The notes: generated by a model not told the origin, from the sequence alone. Numbered from the stretch's first letter, positions 1 to 7,978 are shown. The stretch is DNA of 45,667 bases from Clostridiales bacterium (GCA_021107455.1 JAIOSU010000044.1:1-45667); one strand, 5' to 3'. Numbers and translations: made by a program.

Positions 1-361
1 CACGTTCTTCAATCATCAGTTTCTTTAGTTCCAGATCACTAAATTCTTTGATAATTCCACAACTTTGACACTGAAAATGAATATGCATTTTTTTACCACT
101 ATATATTTCCAGTTCATAATATCTCTCGTTGTGTATCGGCAATTCTTTGATTACACCTGTTTCCTTGAAAATTTCTATATTTCTATAAACAGTCGGTAAA
201 CTGATTCTATCTTTCCTCAGAATTTGATAAACATCATCGGGTTTCAAATGCTTCTCAGAATCAACAAAAATCTTAATCATCAATTTTCTTGACCCAGTAA
301 GCTTATAGCCATTATCTTTCAATATTTTCTCTATATCAAGGATTTTTTGATTGTGATCCAT
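1..361 (-). CDS. Fur-family metal or peroxide-responsive repressor, C-terminus beyond window
   Basis: A reading frame starts at ATG 361 behind AAGGAGG and runs off the left edge after about 120 residues; Fur proteins are usually 135-160 long, so only the C-terminal end is missing. The N-terminal half is a winged helix with the family-typical recognition segment SLPTVYRNIEIF. It is followed by HIHFQCQSCG, which holds the first CxxC pair of the structural zinc site and histidines usual in the metal-sensing region. Fur, PerR and Zur cannot be separated from this part. PerR would be attractive because a peroxiredoxin gene lies 3.6 kb away, but that is only context. The gene has its own promoter with an inverted repeat over the -10 region, suggesting autoregulation. 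Confidence 0.9.
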   Translation of the reverse strand, partial: MDHNQKILDIEKILKDNGYKLTGSRKLMIKIFVDSEKHLKPDDVYQILRKDRISLPTVYRNIEIFKETGVIKELPIHNERYYELEIYSGKKMHIHFQCQSCGIIKEFSDLELKKLMIEER

Positions 362-382
362 ATTATCCTCCTTCTGAGTCAG

Positions 383-420
383 TATATTTATAATATAACC
401 TCATAATGAACATATGTCAA
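383..420 (-). promoter_or_regulatory. Promoter of the Fur-family gene with overlapping inverted repeat
   Basis: On the minus strand TTGACA (420-415) and TATATT (397-392) are separated by exactly 17 bases, a near-consensus sigma-A promoter. A perfect 15-base inverted repeat, arms TATATT and AATATA around three bases, covers 383-397 and so overlaps the -10 box. This is where a Fur-family repressor would bind to control itself. It does not match the Fur or PerR consensus closely, so operator function is inference. Confidence 0.65.
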
Positions 421-1634
421 TTAACTTTGTAAATCATGTCCATAATTTCTCTAGACCAAGCTAGTGCGACTTTATAATCATCGACTACTTCGTCTTCATT
501 TATTCCAAGCTCTTGAATGATTGTATGTGCTTTCTTCCAATCTGCTTTTTCATAAGCTTGGACCAACTGACTGATTGGGTAAAGTTCCCCTTTGTGGTGT
601 ACGAGCACATCTATGATTGAGGATGGTAATGATATATCTTTCAATGCGTGATCCATGCTCTGATCCAACATCGCATCAATCATGCTGAATAAACCCATCA
701 TAGAGGCTTCATATTTCATTTTATTGAATTTTGTATGCATTGCGATTCGTTCAGCGAATTTTGTTCTGATTAATGACATTCTCATAAGTTCTTCTGGTTT
801 TTTATCAGATAGATCCCTTAGCATGAGTATATTGATCCAACGCTGGATTTCTTTTAATCCCATATAAGTTAATGCTCTTTTTATGGAATATAAAATATCA
901 TCTCCAGATCTGGATTTAACGACACGCATTAACCTATATGCCAAATGTATATCTTTTTCAATGATTTCAGCCAGCACTTGGTATGAGGGCTCTTCTTTCA
1001 TTAGTTCACTGATCATTCTTCCATATTGTGCTTTTGTTGTGGTTTTATCACTTGATCTGCCAACAATGCTCGGCTTACTGAAAAAGAAACCCTGAAACAA
1101 TGAAAATCCCATATCTTTTGCTTCATTGAACTCCACTTCATTCTCAACTTTTTCAGCCAGAAGAATTTTATTGTCCTTAAGTGCTCTGGCGACATCTATT
1201 TTGAGTGTAGAAAGGGGTGTAGCCATCAAATCAAACTTGATGATATTGGCCATAGGTACCAACGGATATTGATTGTATGATTCCACAAAATCATCAAGTG
1301 CAAGCATATACCCCTTGTTTTTAAGTTCCTGTAGTCGGACCATAAGATCAATATCCACATGAACATCTTCTAGAATCTCAATGACAAGTTTCTCTGGTTC
1401 AATCAATTCAGTTAAATCGAGATGAAGGAAAACCGTATCAAAATTTACGAAAGCTTTTTTTCCATCAACCAAATCATCTATCCCCGATTCGAATAGACCG
1501 TTTATTACTGTCGCAGTCGCCTGAATAGGTGAACTCCCATCAAAAATTTTACTGTCTGAATTGAATCTATAAAGTAGCTCGTATCCATATACATCCATTT
1601 TAGTATTAAATATCGGTTGTCTTGCAATATACAT
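417..1634 (-). CDS. EAL-HDOD signalling protein (YuxH-like)
   Basis: 405 residues, the usual size for the EAL-HDOD family. The N-terminal half (about 1-195) is an EAL fold beginning IARQPIFN with ELL in place of EAL near residue 20. The later acidic positions are mostly retained (IEILED, LALDDF, LLAEKVE, FQGFFFSKP). However, the loop after DDF, normally GTGYSS, reads VESYN, which argues against efficient c-di-GMP hydrolysis. Residues about 200-400 are an HDOD domain, an HD-like fold without the catalytic HD pair that is used as a protein-interaction module. It lies 55 bases upstream of the Fur-family gene in the same direction, but that gene has its own promoter. Likely a c-di-GMP binding or scaffold regulator; the output partner is unknown. 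Confidence 0.85.
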   Translation of the reverse strand: MYIARQPIFNTKMDVYGYELLYRFNSDSKIFDGSSPIQATATVINGLFESGIDDLVDGKKAFVNFDTVFLHLDLTELIEPEKLVIEILEDVHVDIDLMVRLQELKNKGYMLALDDFVESYNQYPLVPMANIIKFDLMATPLSTLKIDVARALKDNKILLAEKVENEVEFNEAKDMGFSLFQGFFFSKPSIVGRSSDKTTTKAQYGRMISELMKEEPSYQVLAEIIEKDIHLAYRLMRVVKSRSGDDILYSIKRALTYMGLKEIQRWINILMLRDLSDKKPEELMRMSLIRTKFAERIAMHTKFNKMKYEASMMGLFSMIDAMLDQSMDHALKDISLPSSIIDVLVHHKGELYPISQLVQAYEKADWKKAHTIIQELGINEDEVVDDYKVALAWSREIMDMIYKVN

Positions 1635-1689
1635 AGGACCACACCCCTAGTTTTTTTTAGACTAATACCCATTTAATTATGTTTATCAA

Positions 1690-1718
1690 TTGTAAATGAA
1701 TAAAAAAAATGTTTTAAT
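1690..1718 (+). promoter_or_regulatory. Possible promoter of the PAS-GGDEF-HD-GYP gene
   Basis: TTGTAA (1690-1695) and TTTAAT (1713-1718) are 17 bases apart on the plus strand, 41 bases before the chosen start. The divergent intergenic region 1635-1744 is very AT-rich, so such matches arise easily by chance. Confidence 0.35.
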
Positions 1719-1759
1719 ATATACAACTATATTAATATTTTGTAATGAAAGGTGTGCTT

Positions 1760-3895
1760 ATGAGTAATTCCAACAATTTTGAACTATTATTTCATTCATC
1801 TATGGATGCAATCGTAAAAGTTGATGCTCATTTCAACATTCTTGAAATCAATCGTAAATTTGAAGAACTTTTCAGATATAAAAATGAGCATGTAATCCAT
1901 AAGAATATCGATGAACTGTTTCATGACATCAATGATTCTGAAAAAATAAAGCTCAATTCACTAAAATTGTTACATGGTGAAAGGATTTTTGATGAGGGGA
2001 AACGAAAAGATTCAGATGGAAACCTCCATGATGTTGTCATGACTGGAATTCCAATTATTGAAGACGACGTAATCAAAGGTGCGTTTATCATTTATAAAGA
2101 TGTCACAAAAGAAAAGCAAGCTATTGACGCATTAAATCGGCAGAAAATGATATTCGAATCACTCTTTAGCAACTCATCTGATGCCATTATTCGAATCGAT
2201 AAAGAACAGCGAATCATTGAGTTCAATGAAAACTATGAAAGATTTTTTGGATACAATCTCGATGAAGTCAAAGGTAAACTTCCAGACCCTTTGATTTCGA
2301 GTAGCGAACAACTCAGCGAGAACACTGAAATCACCCATCGGCTGTTAAATGGCGAAAAAGTCGTTCGAGAAGGCCTGAGATATTCAAAGGACGGGACCTC
2401 CAGAGCATTTTTGATACAAGGCGTTCCTATCATACTGGGCACAGAAGTCATAGGAGGTTATGGCATTTATACCGATATATCTGAACAAAAGAATGCCAAC
2501 AAGAAATTATCTACTCAGAAGAATATTTTTGAAGCACTTTTTAAGAATTCATCAGACGCCATAGTTCGACTCGATTCAGGTCAAAACATCATAGAAATCA
2601 ATGATGTCTTTACCGATTTGTTTGGTTTTTATTTGTCAGAAATCAAAGGAAGAAAAATTGATGAGGTCATTTCAACACCTGATATTCTCACATTGACCTC
2701 GGATTTGACCGATCGTATGTATTCAGGTGAAAAAATCATTCTAGAAGGTGTAAGATTTGGTAAAAACAATCAGCCGGTGGATGTTTTGATCAAAGGCATT
2801 CCAATTCTTGAAGGTGATCAGGTCATTGGTGGTTATGGTATATATACGGACATCTCCGACAGAAAAAAAGCAGAGCGTGAGATCATGTTCATCAGTTATC
2901 ACGATCAATTGACGGGTCTATATAATCGAAGGTTTTTTGAAGAGGAACTTAGACGGCTCGATCGTTCACGAAACATCCCTATAGCCTTGATCATGGCAGA
3001 TGTCAATGGATTGAAACTTACAAATGATGCTTTTGGTCACAACGTTGGAGATCAGCTTTTAGAGAGAATTGCTGCGATTATCGTTGAAAATTGTAGAAAA
3101 GATGAGATCATCGCAAGGCTTGGTGGAGATGAATTCGTCATTTTATTGCCTCACACCGAACTTAGAACTGCTGAGGAGATTGTTCATAGAATAAAAAACG
3201 CTTGCGAAAATGAAATTTTTAATGGTCTGGCATTTTCTCTTTCATTTGGATGTGACACAAAATCCTCACTCGATGAACCCATTGCTGAATTATTCAAACG
3301 CGTCGAAAATCATATGTATCGAAATAAGTTAATTGAAAGTCCTAGTTTCAGAAGTAGAATGTTTGATACAATCATAAAAACCCTACATGATCAAAATGAT
3401 AGTGAAAGAAGTCATTCTCAAAACGTCAGTATGATCTGTGAAAAAATTGGAATCGCTCTCAATTTCAACCAGCACGAACTTGATGATTTAAAATCTGCTG
3501 GATGGCTTCATGATATTGGGAAAATTGCCATTCCACAAAATATACTCAACAAGCAGTATCCCTACTCTGCATCAGATTGGATAGAGATGAAAAAACATCC
3601 TGAGATCGGTTATAGAATTCTGAGTGCGCTCAATGAGATGAGTGAACTTGCAAATGTTGTACTTGCACATCATGAAAAATATGATGGAACTGGATACCCT
3701 AAAGGTTTGGTTGGAGAAGAAATCCCTTTGTTTTCAAGAATCATATGTATTGCTGATGCCTATGACGCCATGACACATCCACGTGGATATCTTCCACAAC
3801 TATCACAAGCTGAAGTTATAGAGGAGTTTAAAACTCATTCTGGAAATCAATTTGATCCAGATTTGGTAAAACTATTTATTGATTTAATTAATTGA
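1760..3895 (+). CDS. Triple-PAS GGDEF / HD-GYP cyclic-di-GMP enzyme
   Basis: 711 residues from ATG 1760, chosen over ATG 1745 because GAAAGGTG sits correctly before 1760. There is no signal peptide or membrane helix, so it is cytoplasmic. Three PAS domains follow one another (about 1-120, 125-245, 247-365); the second and third are strikingly alike, both ending GGYGIYTDIS. A GGDEF domain with intact GGDEF (near residue 455) comes next; the inhibitory site reads RKDE rather than RxxD, so product inhibition may be weak. The HD-GYP domain has HDIGK (near 584) and HHEKYDGTGYPKGL, so both synthesis and hydrolysis of c-di-GMP look possible. It is transcribed divergently from the EAL-HDOD gene and followed by a terminator. 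Confidence 0.92.
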   Translation: MSNSNNFELLFHSSMDAIVKVDAHFNILEINRKFEELFRYKNEHVIHKNIDELFHDINDSEKIKLNSLKLLHGERIFDEGKRKDSDGNLHDVVMTGIPIIEDDVIKGAFIIYKDVTKEKQAIDALNRQKMIFESLFSNSSDAIIRIDKEQRIIEFNENYERFFGYNLDEVKGKLPDPLISSSEQLSENTEITHRLLNGEKVVREGLRYSKDGTSRAFLIQGVPIILGTEVIGGYGIYTDISEQKNANKKLSTQKNIFEALFKNSSDAIVRLDSGQNIIEINDVFTDLFGFYLSEIKGRKIDEVISTPDILTLTSDLTDRMYSGEKIILEGVRFGKNNQPVDVLIKGIPILEGDQVIGGYGIYTDISDRKKAEREIMFISYHDQLTGLYNRRFFEEELRRLDRSRNIPIALIMADVNGLKLTNDAFGHNVGDQLLERIAAIIVENCRKDEIIARLGGDEFVILLPHTELRTAEEIVHRIKNACENEIFNGLAFSLSFGCDTKSSLDEPIAELFKRVENHMYRNKLIESPSFRSRMFDTIIKTLHDQNDSERSHSQNVSMICEKIGIALNFNQHELDDLKSAGWLHDIGKIAIPQNILNKQYPYSASDWIEMKKHPEIGYRILSALNEMSELANVVLAHHEKYDGTGYPKGLVGEEIPLFSRIICIADAYDAMTHPRGYLPQLSQAEVIEEFKTHSGNQFDPDLVKLFIDLIN

Positions 3896-3915
3896 CATAT
3901 GTTATTTATTGATTG

Positions 3916-3945
3916 CCCCGTTTATAAACGGGGTATATTTTTTTT
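3916..3945 (+). terminator. Rho-independent terminator after the PAS-GGDEF-HD-GYP gene
   Basis: A perfect 18-base palindrome CCCCGTTTATAAACGGGG (3916-3933) is followed by TATA and a run of eight T. It lies 20 bases after the stop codon and 46 bases before the peroxiredoxin ribosome binding site. Confidence 0.8.
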
Positions 3946-3961
3946 AGGTACAAACCTAAAA
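3942..3961 (+). promoter_or_regulatory. Leader hairpin in front of the peroxiredoxin gene
   Basis: TTTTAGGT (3942-3949) and ACCTAAAA (3954-3961) form a perfect eight-base inverted repeat with an ACAA loop, ending four bases before the GGAGGTG ribosome binding site. It could be an operator or an mRNA structure modulating translation. I cannot identify a convincing promoter between it and the preceding terminator. Confidence 0.45.
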
Positions 3962-3979
3962 TATTGGAGGTGATTATCT

Positions 3980-4693
3980 ATGCCAACAGATTTCAAGCCC
4001 GGTTGCGCACGTCCGAAATCAACAATTTCTACGACAAACTCGGAAGTGAACAATCACTCAACTGAAACTAAGGAGGTAGTGAACATGATCAAAGTCGGTG
4101 GACCTGCACCAGATTTCGAACTTGCAGGTTATTACAAAGGTGGGTTCAAGAATTTTAAACTTTCGGAATACAAAGGAAAATGGGTCGTCCTCTGTTTTTA
4201 TCCAGGTGACTTCACATTCGTCTGAGCGACTGAAGTATCTGCAGTTGCAGATAGATTCAATGCTTTTCAAGAACTTGATGTCGAAGTTTTATCAGTAAGT
4301 GTGGACAGTATCTTTGTTCACAAAATGTGGAATGATTTCGAATTATCTAAAATGGTTGAGGGTGGGATTCCATTTCCTATGCTCTCCGATGCCGGTGGCG
4401 GCGTAGGTACCCTTTATGGCGTCTATGATTCTGAAGCTGGTGTAGAAAACCGTGGGCGTTTTATTATAGATCCCGATGGCATAATTCAAGGTTATGAAGT
4501 ATTAACACCTCCCGTTGGTAGAAATGTTTCCGAAACAATCAGACAAGTACAGGCATATCAACTCGTTAGAAATTCTGGCGGAACCGAAGCTACACCGTCA
4601 GGTTGGAAACCAGGAAAAACAACTCTCAAACCAGGTCCTGATTTAGTAGGTAACGTCTGGAAAGTATGGAGTGTCAAAGAAGAATACGAATAA
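3980..4693 (+). CDS. Selenocysteine-containing peroxiredoxin (AhpC/Prx family), TGA-recoded
   Basis: Two open frames separated only by TGA at 4223-4225 are in the same frame and join into one peroxiredoxin. Before it lies FYPGDFTFV and after it [11 protein letters not shown], so TGA falls exactly on the peroxidatic cysteine of the PGDFTFVCPTE motif; decoded as selenocysteine, it reduces peroxides. From ATG 3980 the protein has 237 residues with Sec at 82; from ATG 4085, which fits the usual family N-terminus, 202 with Sec at 47. Both ATGs have perfectly spaced GGAGG sites. The 35-residue extension contains one Cys (PGCARP). The C-terminal resolving site, CPAGW in typical 2-Cys enzymes, reads TPSGW, so the short form would be 1-Cys-like. 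Recoding genes (selA, selB, selC, selD) are not in this window. Clostridial selenocysteine peroxiredoxins are known, which supports the reading. Confidence 0.9.
4231..4259 (+). promoter_or_regulatory. SECIS-like stem-loop behind the in-frame TGA
   Basis: TATCTGC (4236-4242), loop AGTT and GCAGATA (4247-4253) form a perfect seven-pair stem, extended by TGAA (4231-4234) with TTCA (4256-4259) across a small internal loop. The loop G at 4244 lies 18 bases after the TGA, inside the distance reported for bacterial SECIS elements, and it occupies an early loop position as expected. It lies wholly within coding sequence, as in bacterial selenoprotein mRNAs. Confidence 0.8.
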
Positions 4694-4695
4694 TA

Positions 4696-4725
4696 AAAAT
4701 AGCTTGGGAAGTCCCAAGCTATTTT
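4696..4725. terminator. Bidirectional terminator between convergent genes
   Basis: AATAGCTTGGGA and TCCCAAGCTATT pair around a two-base loop, with A-rich sequence on one side and T on the other. It lies between the peroxiredoxin stop and the stop of the convergent ABC permease, so it can serve both. Confidence 0.85.
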
Positions 4726-5519
4726 CATGCTCTTAAATCACGTTTATTATAAACGATAAATGTTAAAGCTGTAAATGATATTGCCCAAATAAATGACAAA
4801 ATCAAATAGGTTCCTTCAATGCCATTGTTCTGAAGCAATTTTGAAGCTTCATAGTATTTGAAAGGCGTCACATATTTCAGGAAATCAATTTTATCGCTGA
4901 GTGCGACCAACACAGATAGAACATAAAGTGAAAAGAGTATACCTAACCCTACTCCACTCGACAACTTATATCGTTTTACCGATGATGCCAAAAATAGTCC
5001 CAGACTCAAAAACATGATTTCAAATATCCCGGTTGTCACTGCTACCAACCAAAGAAATCTATAGAAATCTTGATCCGGATTGTATTTTAAAGTGAAAAGA
5101 TAAAGTGATCCAATCACAACAACAAGAACAATCAGACAATTTATAGCTGCTGCAATAATTTTACCAATCAAAATCTTTGTACGAGTAACTGGCATGGTCA
5201 TTAGAAATCCAGCAGTTTTATCACGTTCTTCTTTTGCAATGATGGAATTCCCTAGCAACACTGCAAATATACCCAGCATCAGGTTGACATATACTACAGT
5301 GATACTTACATAACCACTTACTGTTGTAAGATTAGCATTGCTCATACTGAAGGCATCCATCAATGCTTTGGGCATTGAATTCATTATTTGAGCCATATCC
5401 GGATTATTGTAATATGCTGAAAACTCACTGAGCATCATCACAATAACAGCGATGAGGCTTCCACTCCAGATCAGTAGAGATTTTAGATTTGATCTCAATT
5501 CTCTTGCTACTATATTCAT
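4725..5519 (-). CDS. ABC-2 type transporter permease
   Basis: 264 residues with about six hydrophobic segments: one near the N-terminus (about 15-35), a long soluble stretch, then helices near 70-90, 105-130, 140-160, 170-200 and 235-255. The conserved tract around residues 90-115 (IAKEERDKTAGFLMTMPVTR) is the cytoplasmic coupling region typical of ABC-2 permeases. It is the last gene of a three-gene unit, 11 bases after the second permease. With the ATPase it should form an exporter, but the substrate cannot be told. Antibiotic, peptide and lantibiotic self-protection exporters share this layout. Confidence 0.85.
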   Translation of the reverse strand: MNIVARELRSNLKSLLIWSGSLIAVIVMMLSEFSAYYNNPDMAQIMNSMPKALMDAFSMSNANLTTVSGYVSITVVYVNLMLGIFAVLLGNSIIAKEERDKTAGFLMTMPVTRTKILIGKIIAAAINCLIVLVVVIGSLYLFTLKYNPDQDFYRFLWLVAVTTGIFEIMFLSLGLFLASSVKRYKLSSGVGLGILFSLYVLSVLVALSDKIDFLKYVTPFKYYEASKLLQNNGIEGTYLILSFIWAISFTALTFIVYNKRDLRA

Positions 5520-5530
5520 CTTTTGCCCCC

Positions 5531-6334
5531 TTACAAAGAATGGATGTTTCTTTTCAGATACAAGCGATAGCCAATAATATTCGATATTAGGATTATAGTA
5601 ACAGCAATCATTGTCAATTTTAAATTCAACTTACCATGCATCAAAATATAACCTGGTTCAAAGTAATAATATGGTGAGATCATACCAAGCAACTCTCCGC
5701 CGACGATACTTCTAATGGCATTCAAAATATATAGACCGAAAGAAAGTGCCATCGCATAGCTGATTACACTGCTTATTTTCTTTGAAAGTGTGGTTACAAT
5801 TAAACCAACACTAAAAAAGAAGACTTGAAAAATTGGAATAGATGCCAGTAAGATCAAGAGATTATTTATTTCATACGAGTTGTCTCCTCTGAATATTTCA
5901 ATGGCTAGGAAACTGCCAATCCAAACTGCGATGTCTGAGATTAAAAGAGCAGTAGCCGCAGCAAAATATTTCTGGAAGAAAATACTCCGTCTTGTGACTG
6001 GTTTGCTATAAAGAAAATCTGCTGTAAGTTCTCGTTCTTCGACTGATAAAAAATTAAATCCATAATATGCGCTTTGGACAGCTAGACAGAGCTGAACAAA
6101 AACAAATGTGAAAGTAAAATATCCCAGGACAGTCGCAAATGAAATGCTCTCCCCCATTCCAAATGCCTTTAACAACTCTTCAGGGTAATGTTCCAAAATT
6201 TTATCCATCATCATCGCATCTTCAGACATTATAGGATAAAAGGCCATATACATGAACAAAAGGGCAAACAATGAGAGGACCCAAATCCACAACGTTCTAA
6301 AATACCCCTTAATTTCAAATTTATATATATTCAT
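5531..6334 (-). CDS. ABC-2 type transporter permease
   Basis: 267 residues, hydrophobic throughout, with the first helix near 12-32 and five more between about 75 and 262. VEERELTADFLYSKPVTRR matches the coupling motif of its neighbour, so the two permeases are distant paralogues and probably form a heterodimer. It starts eight bases after the ATPase stop, implying co-translation. Nothing here identifies the substrate. Confidence 0.85.
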   Translation of the reverse strand: MNIYKFEIKGYFRTLWIWVLSLFALLFMYMAFYPIMSEDAMMMDKILEHYPEELLKAFGMGESISFATVLGYFTFTFVFVQLCLAVQSAYYGFNFLSVEERELTADFLYSKPVTRRSIFFQKYFAAATALLISDIAVWIGSFLAIEIFRGDNSYEINNLLILLASIPIFQVFFFSVGLIVTTLSKKISSVISYAMALSFGLYILNAIRSIVGGELLGMISPYYYFEPGYILMHGKLNLKLTMIAVTIILISNIIGYRLYLKRNIHSL

Positions 6335-6342
6335 GATTTCAC

Positions 6343-7215
6343 CTACTTATAGTAATGCATGAAGATTTCTTCCAGCGATGGATCTTCAATCAAAATATCT
6401 TGAACCTTCTGCTTACCTATTGTCTCAATTAAAAAATTAACGTCTCCTTTGTAGAAAAAGTTTAACATATGATCAAAGCTGGTCAACTGTGACACGCCTT
6501 CGAAACTGTAAAGGTTGCTATCGAGAGATTCACCTTTTACTGTGACTTTCTTGTAATTGTCCTCGCGTAAAGTTTTAATATCCTCCACTTTAATCACATG
6601 TCCATCTTTTATGATGGCCACTCTGTTGCATAGATGTTGAACTTCAGATAATATATGTGAAGAGAAAAAAACAGTTGAACCTTTTTTATTCTCTTCGGAT
6701 ATAATATCAAAAAACTTTTGCTGCATAAGAGGATCTAGCCCACTTGTAGGTTCATCGAGCATAATCAATTTTGGTTCATGTAACAAACCTTGGACAATAC
6801 CGACTTTCTTCTTGTTTCCATATGACAGATCCTCTATACGTCTATTAAGATTGAGCTCCATAATCTCAGATAACTCATTGATTCGTTTTGTACAGTCTTT
6901 CTTATAGAAACTTGCGGAATATTTCAAAAGATCTTTTACTTTCATTTTCTCATAATAAAAAACTTCAGAAGGCAAATAACCAATCTCGCTTCTTATTTTA
7001 CTACCAAACTCAATGCAGTCCTTACCAAATAATTTCGCTGAGCCTGATGTAGGAAAAATAAGGCCAAGTAAAGTACGAATAGTTGTAGATTTACCCGCGC
7101 CGTTTGGACCAATAAAACCAAATATTTCACCTTCTTTTACATTGAAACTGACATTCTCTATACCTTTAACTTTTCCGTAAAATTTAGTGAGTTGATTTAT
7201 TTCAATAATGTTCAT
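6343..7215 (-). CDS. ABC transporter ATP-binding protein
   Basis: 290 residues. Walker A is GPNGAGKST (near 35-43), Walker B LIMLDEPTSGLDP, and the H-loop FFSSHIL. The signature reads LSYGN instead of LSGGQ, a variant seen in ABC-2 exporters. The C-terminal 75 residues are the extra domain found in BcrA/NatA-like drug-export ATPases. It is first in its operon, with an extended -10 promoter 24 bases upstream and a terminator from the preceding gene beyond that. It powers the two permeases encoded after it. Confidence 0.92.
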   Translation of the reverse strand: MNIIEINQLTKFYGKVKGIENVSFNVKEGEIFGFIGPNGAGKSTTIRTLLGLIFPTSGSAKLFGKDCIEFGSKIRSEIGYLPSEVFYYEKMKVKDLLKYSASFYKKDCTKRINELSEIMELNLNRRIEDLSYGNKKKVGIVQGLLHEPKLIMLDEPTSGLDPLMQQKFFDIISEENKKGSTVFFSSHILSEVQHLCNRVAIIKDGHVIKVEDIKTLREDNYKKVTVKGESLDSNLYSFEGVSQLTSFDHMLNFFYKGDVNFLIETIGKQKVQDILIEDPSLEEIFMHYYK

Positions 7216-7238
7216 TTTAACACCCCCAATATATAAAT

Positions 7239-7247
7239 ATTATACCA
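7239..7247 (-). promoter_or_regulatory. Extended -10 promoter of the ABC exporter operon
   Basis: On the minus strand TGGTATAAT gives a perfect TATAAT with the TG extension. The -35 region is poor (TTGTTT at 18-base spacing). It lies between the bL25 terminator and the ATPase start. Confidence 0.6.
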
Positions 7248-7262
7248 TGATAATCTATTTCA

Positions 7263-7293
7263 AAACAAAAAAACACCAAGAATTAACTTGGCG
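7263..7293 (-). terminator. Terminator after the bL25/Ctc gene
   Basis: On the minus strand CGCCAAG, a six-base loop and CTTGGTG pair (one G-T) and run into seven T. It starts 17 bases after the stop codon of the ribosomal protein gene. Confidence 0.8.
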
Positions 7294-7309
7294 CTTTCAC
7301 TTTGAATCA

Positions 7310-7912
7310 TTAAGCTTCTTCTTCCTCTTCTGAACCAATCAACACAGGTTCTCTGACTTCTTCAGTCTCTTCAACTTCTTCTTTCACTTTTTGATGTACA
7401 ACAGACAGCACAACCAAATTTAAATCCGTGTGAACGTCGATAAAATCAGGGATGCTAATCTCTTCTAATTTTATAATGGCACCAACCTCCAAATTCGCAA
7501 CATCAAATTCGATAGGTTCAGGGGTTTCTTCGACAGAATAATGAGCATCGATTTCTTGTACATTCTGTTGAACGATGAAACCTTTGCTTTCAAGCAATTC
7601 TTTGTTTAGGAGATGAATCGGCAATTTTGCATGGATTTTGTCTTTTGCAGACACTTTTAGCAAATCGAAATTCAATATCTTCTCAGGCAACATTACATCT
7701 CTTTGCAAATCTTTGATATAGACCTTATGTGTTTCACCATTGAACTCACAAGGGAATACCGATACCTGTCCATGTTCTTGGAAATTGTGGAAGAATTCTT
7801 TTCTTTCGACCATTACTTTGACTGGATCAATTCCTTTTCCATATAAAACACCCGCAATCATATCCTGGTTTCTTACTTCTTTTAGTTTTTGATCTCTTAC
7901 TAGTACTTTCAT
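7310..7912 (-). CDS. rplY: Ribosomal protein bL25 / general stress protein Ctc
   Basis: 200 residues from ATG 7912, preceded by AAAGGAG; the open frame extends 22 codons further but has no ribosome binding site there. The N-terminal domain (1-90), with IAGVLYGKGIDP and KVYIKDLQRDV, is the 5S rRNA-binding L25 fold. The C-terminal TL5/Ctc domain follows and ends in a very acidic tail (SEEEEEA). It binds 5S rRNA in the large subunit; Ctc forms are often stress-induced. It follows the dgkA-like gene by 66 bases and is closed by a terminator. Confidence 0.92.
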   Translation of the reverse strand: MKVLVRDQKLKEVRNQDMIAGVLYGKGIDPVKVMVERKEFFHNFQEHGQVSVFPCEFNGETHKVYIKDLQRDVMLPEKILNFDLLKVSAKDKIHAKLPIHLLNKELLESKGFIVQQNVQEIDAHYSVEETPEPIEFDVANLEVGAIIKLEEISIPDFIDVHTDLNLVVLSVVHQKVKEEVEETEEVREPVLIGSEEEEEA

Positions 7913-7978
7913 GTTTATTCTCCTTTCAATTCGTAGGTACCTAATAGATGATACCCAATTTGTGAGGCATATAACCAT

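Noticed and set aside
417-1634. Calling the EAL-HDOD protein an active c-di-GMP phosphodiesterase
   Set aside because: The loop after DDF is not GTGYSS-like; activity is doubtful, so only the domain is claimed.
3980-4225. Reading the peroxiredoxin as a pseudogene broken by a nonsense codon
   Set aside because: The TGA sits exactly at the catalytic Cys, both halves are intact and a SECIS-like hairpin follows; random decay would not place it there.
4301-4693. Independent 130-residue protein starting at GTG 4301
   Set aside because: It begins inside the peroxiredoxin fold, has no ribosome binding site and continues the same frame after the TGA.
7913-7978. Longer N-terminus for bL25
   Set aside because: No ribosome binding site for the upstream start, and AAAGGAG is correctly placed before ATG 7912, where the family start lies.
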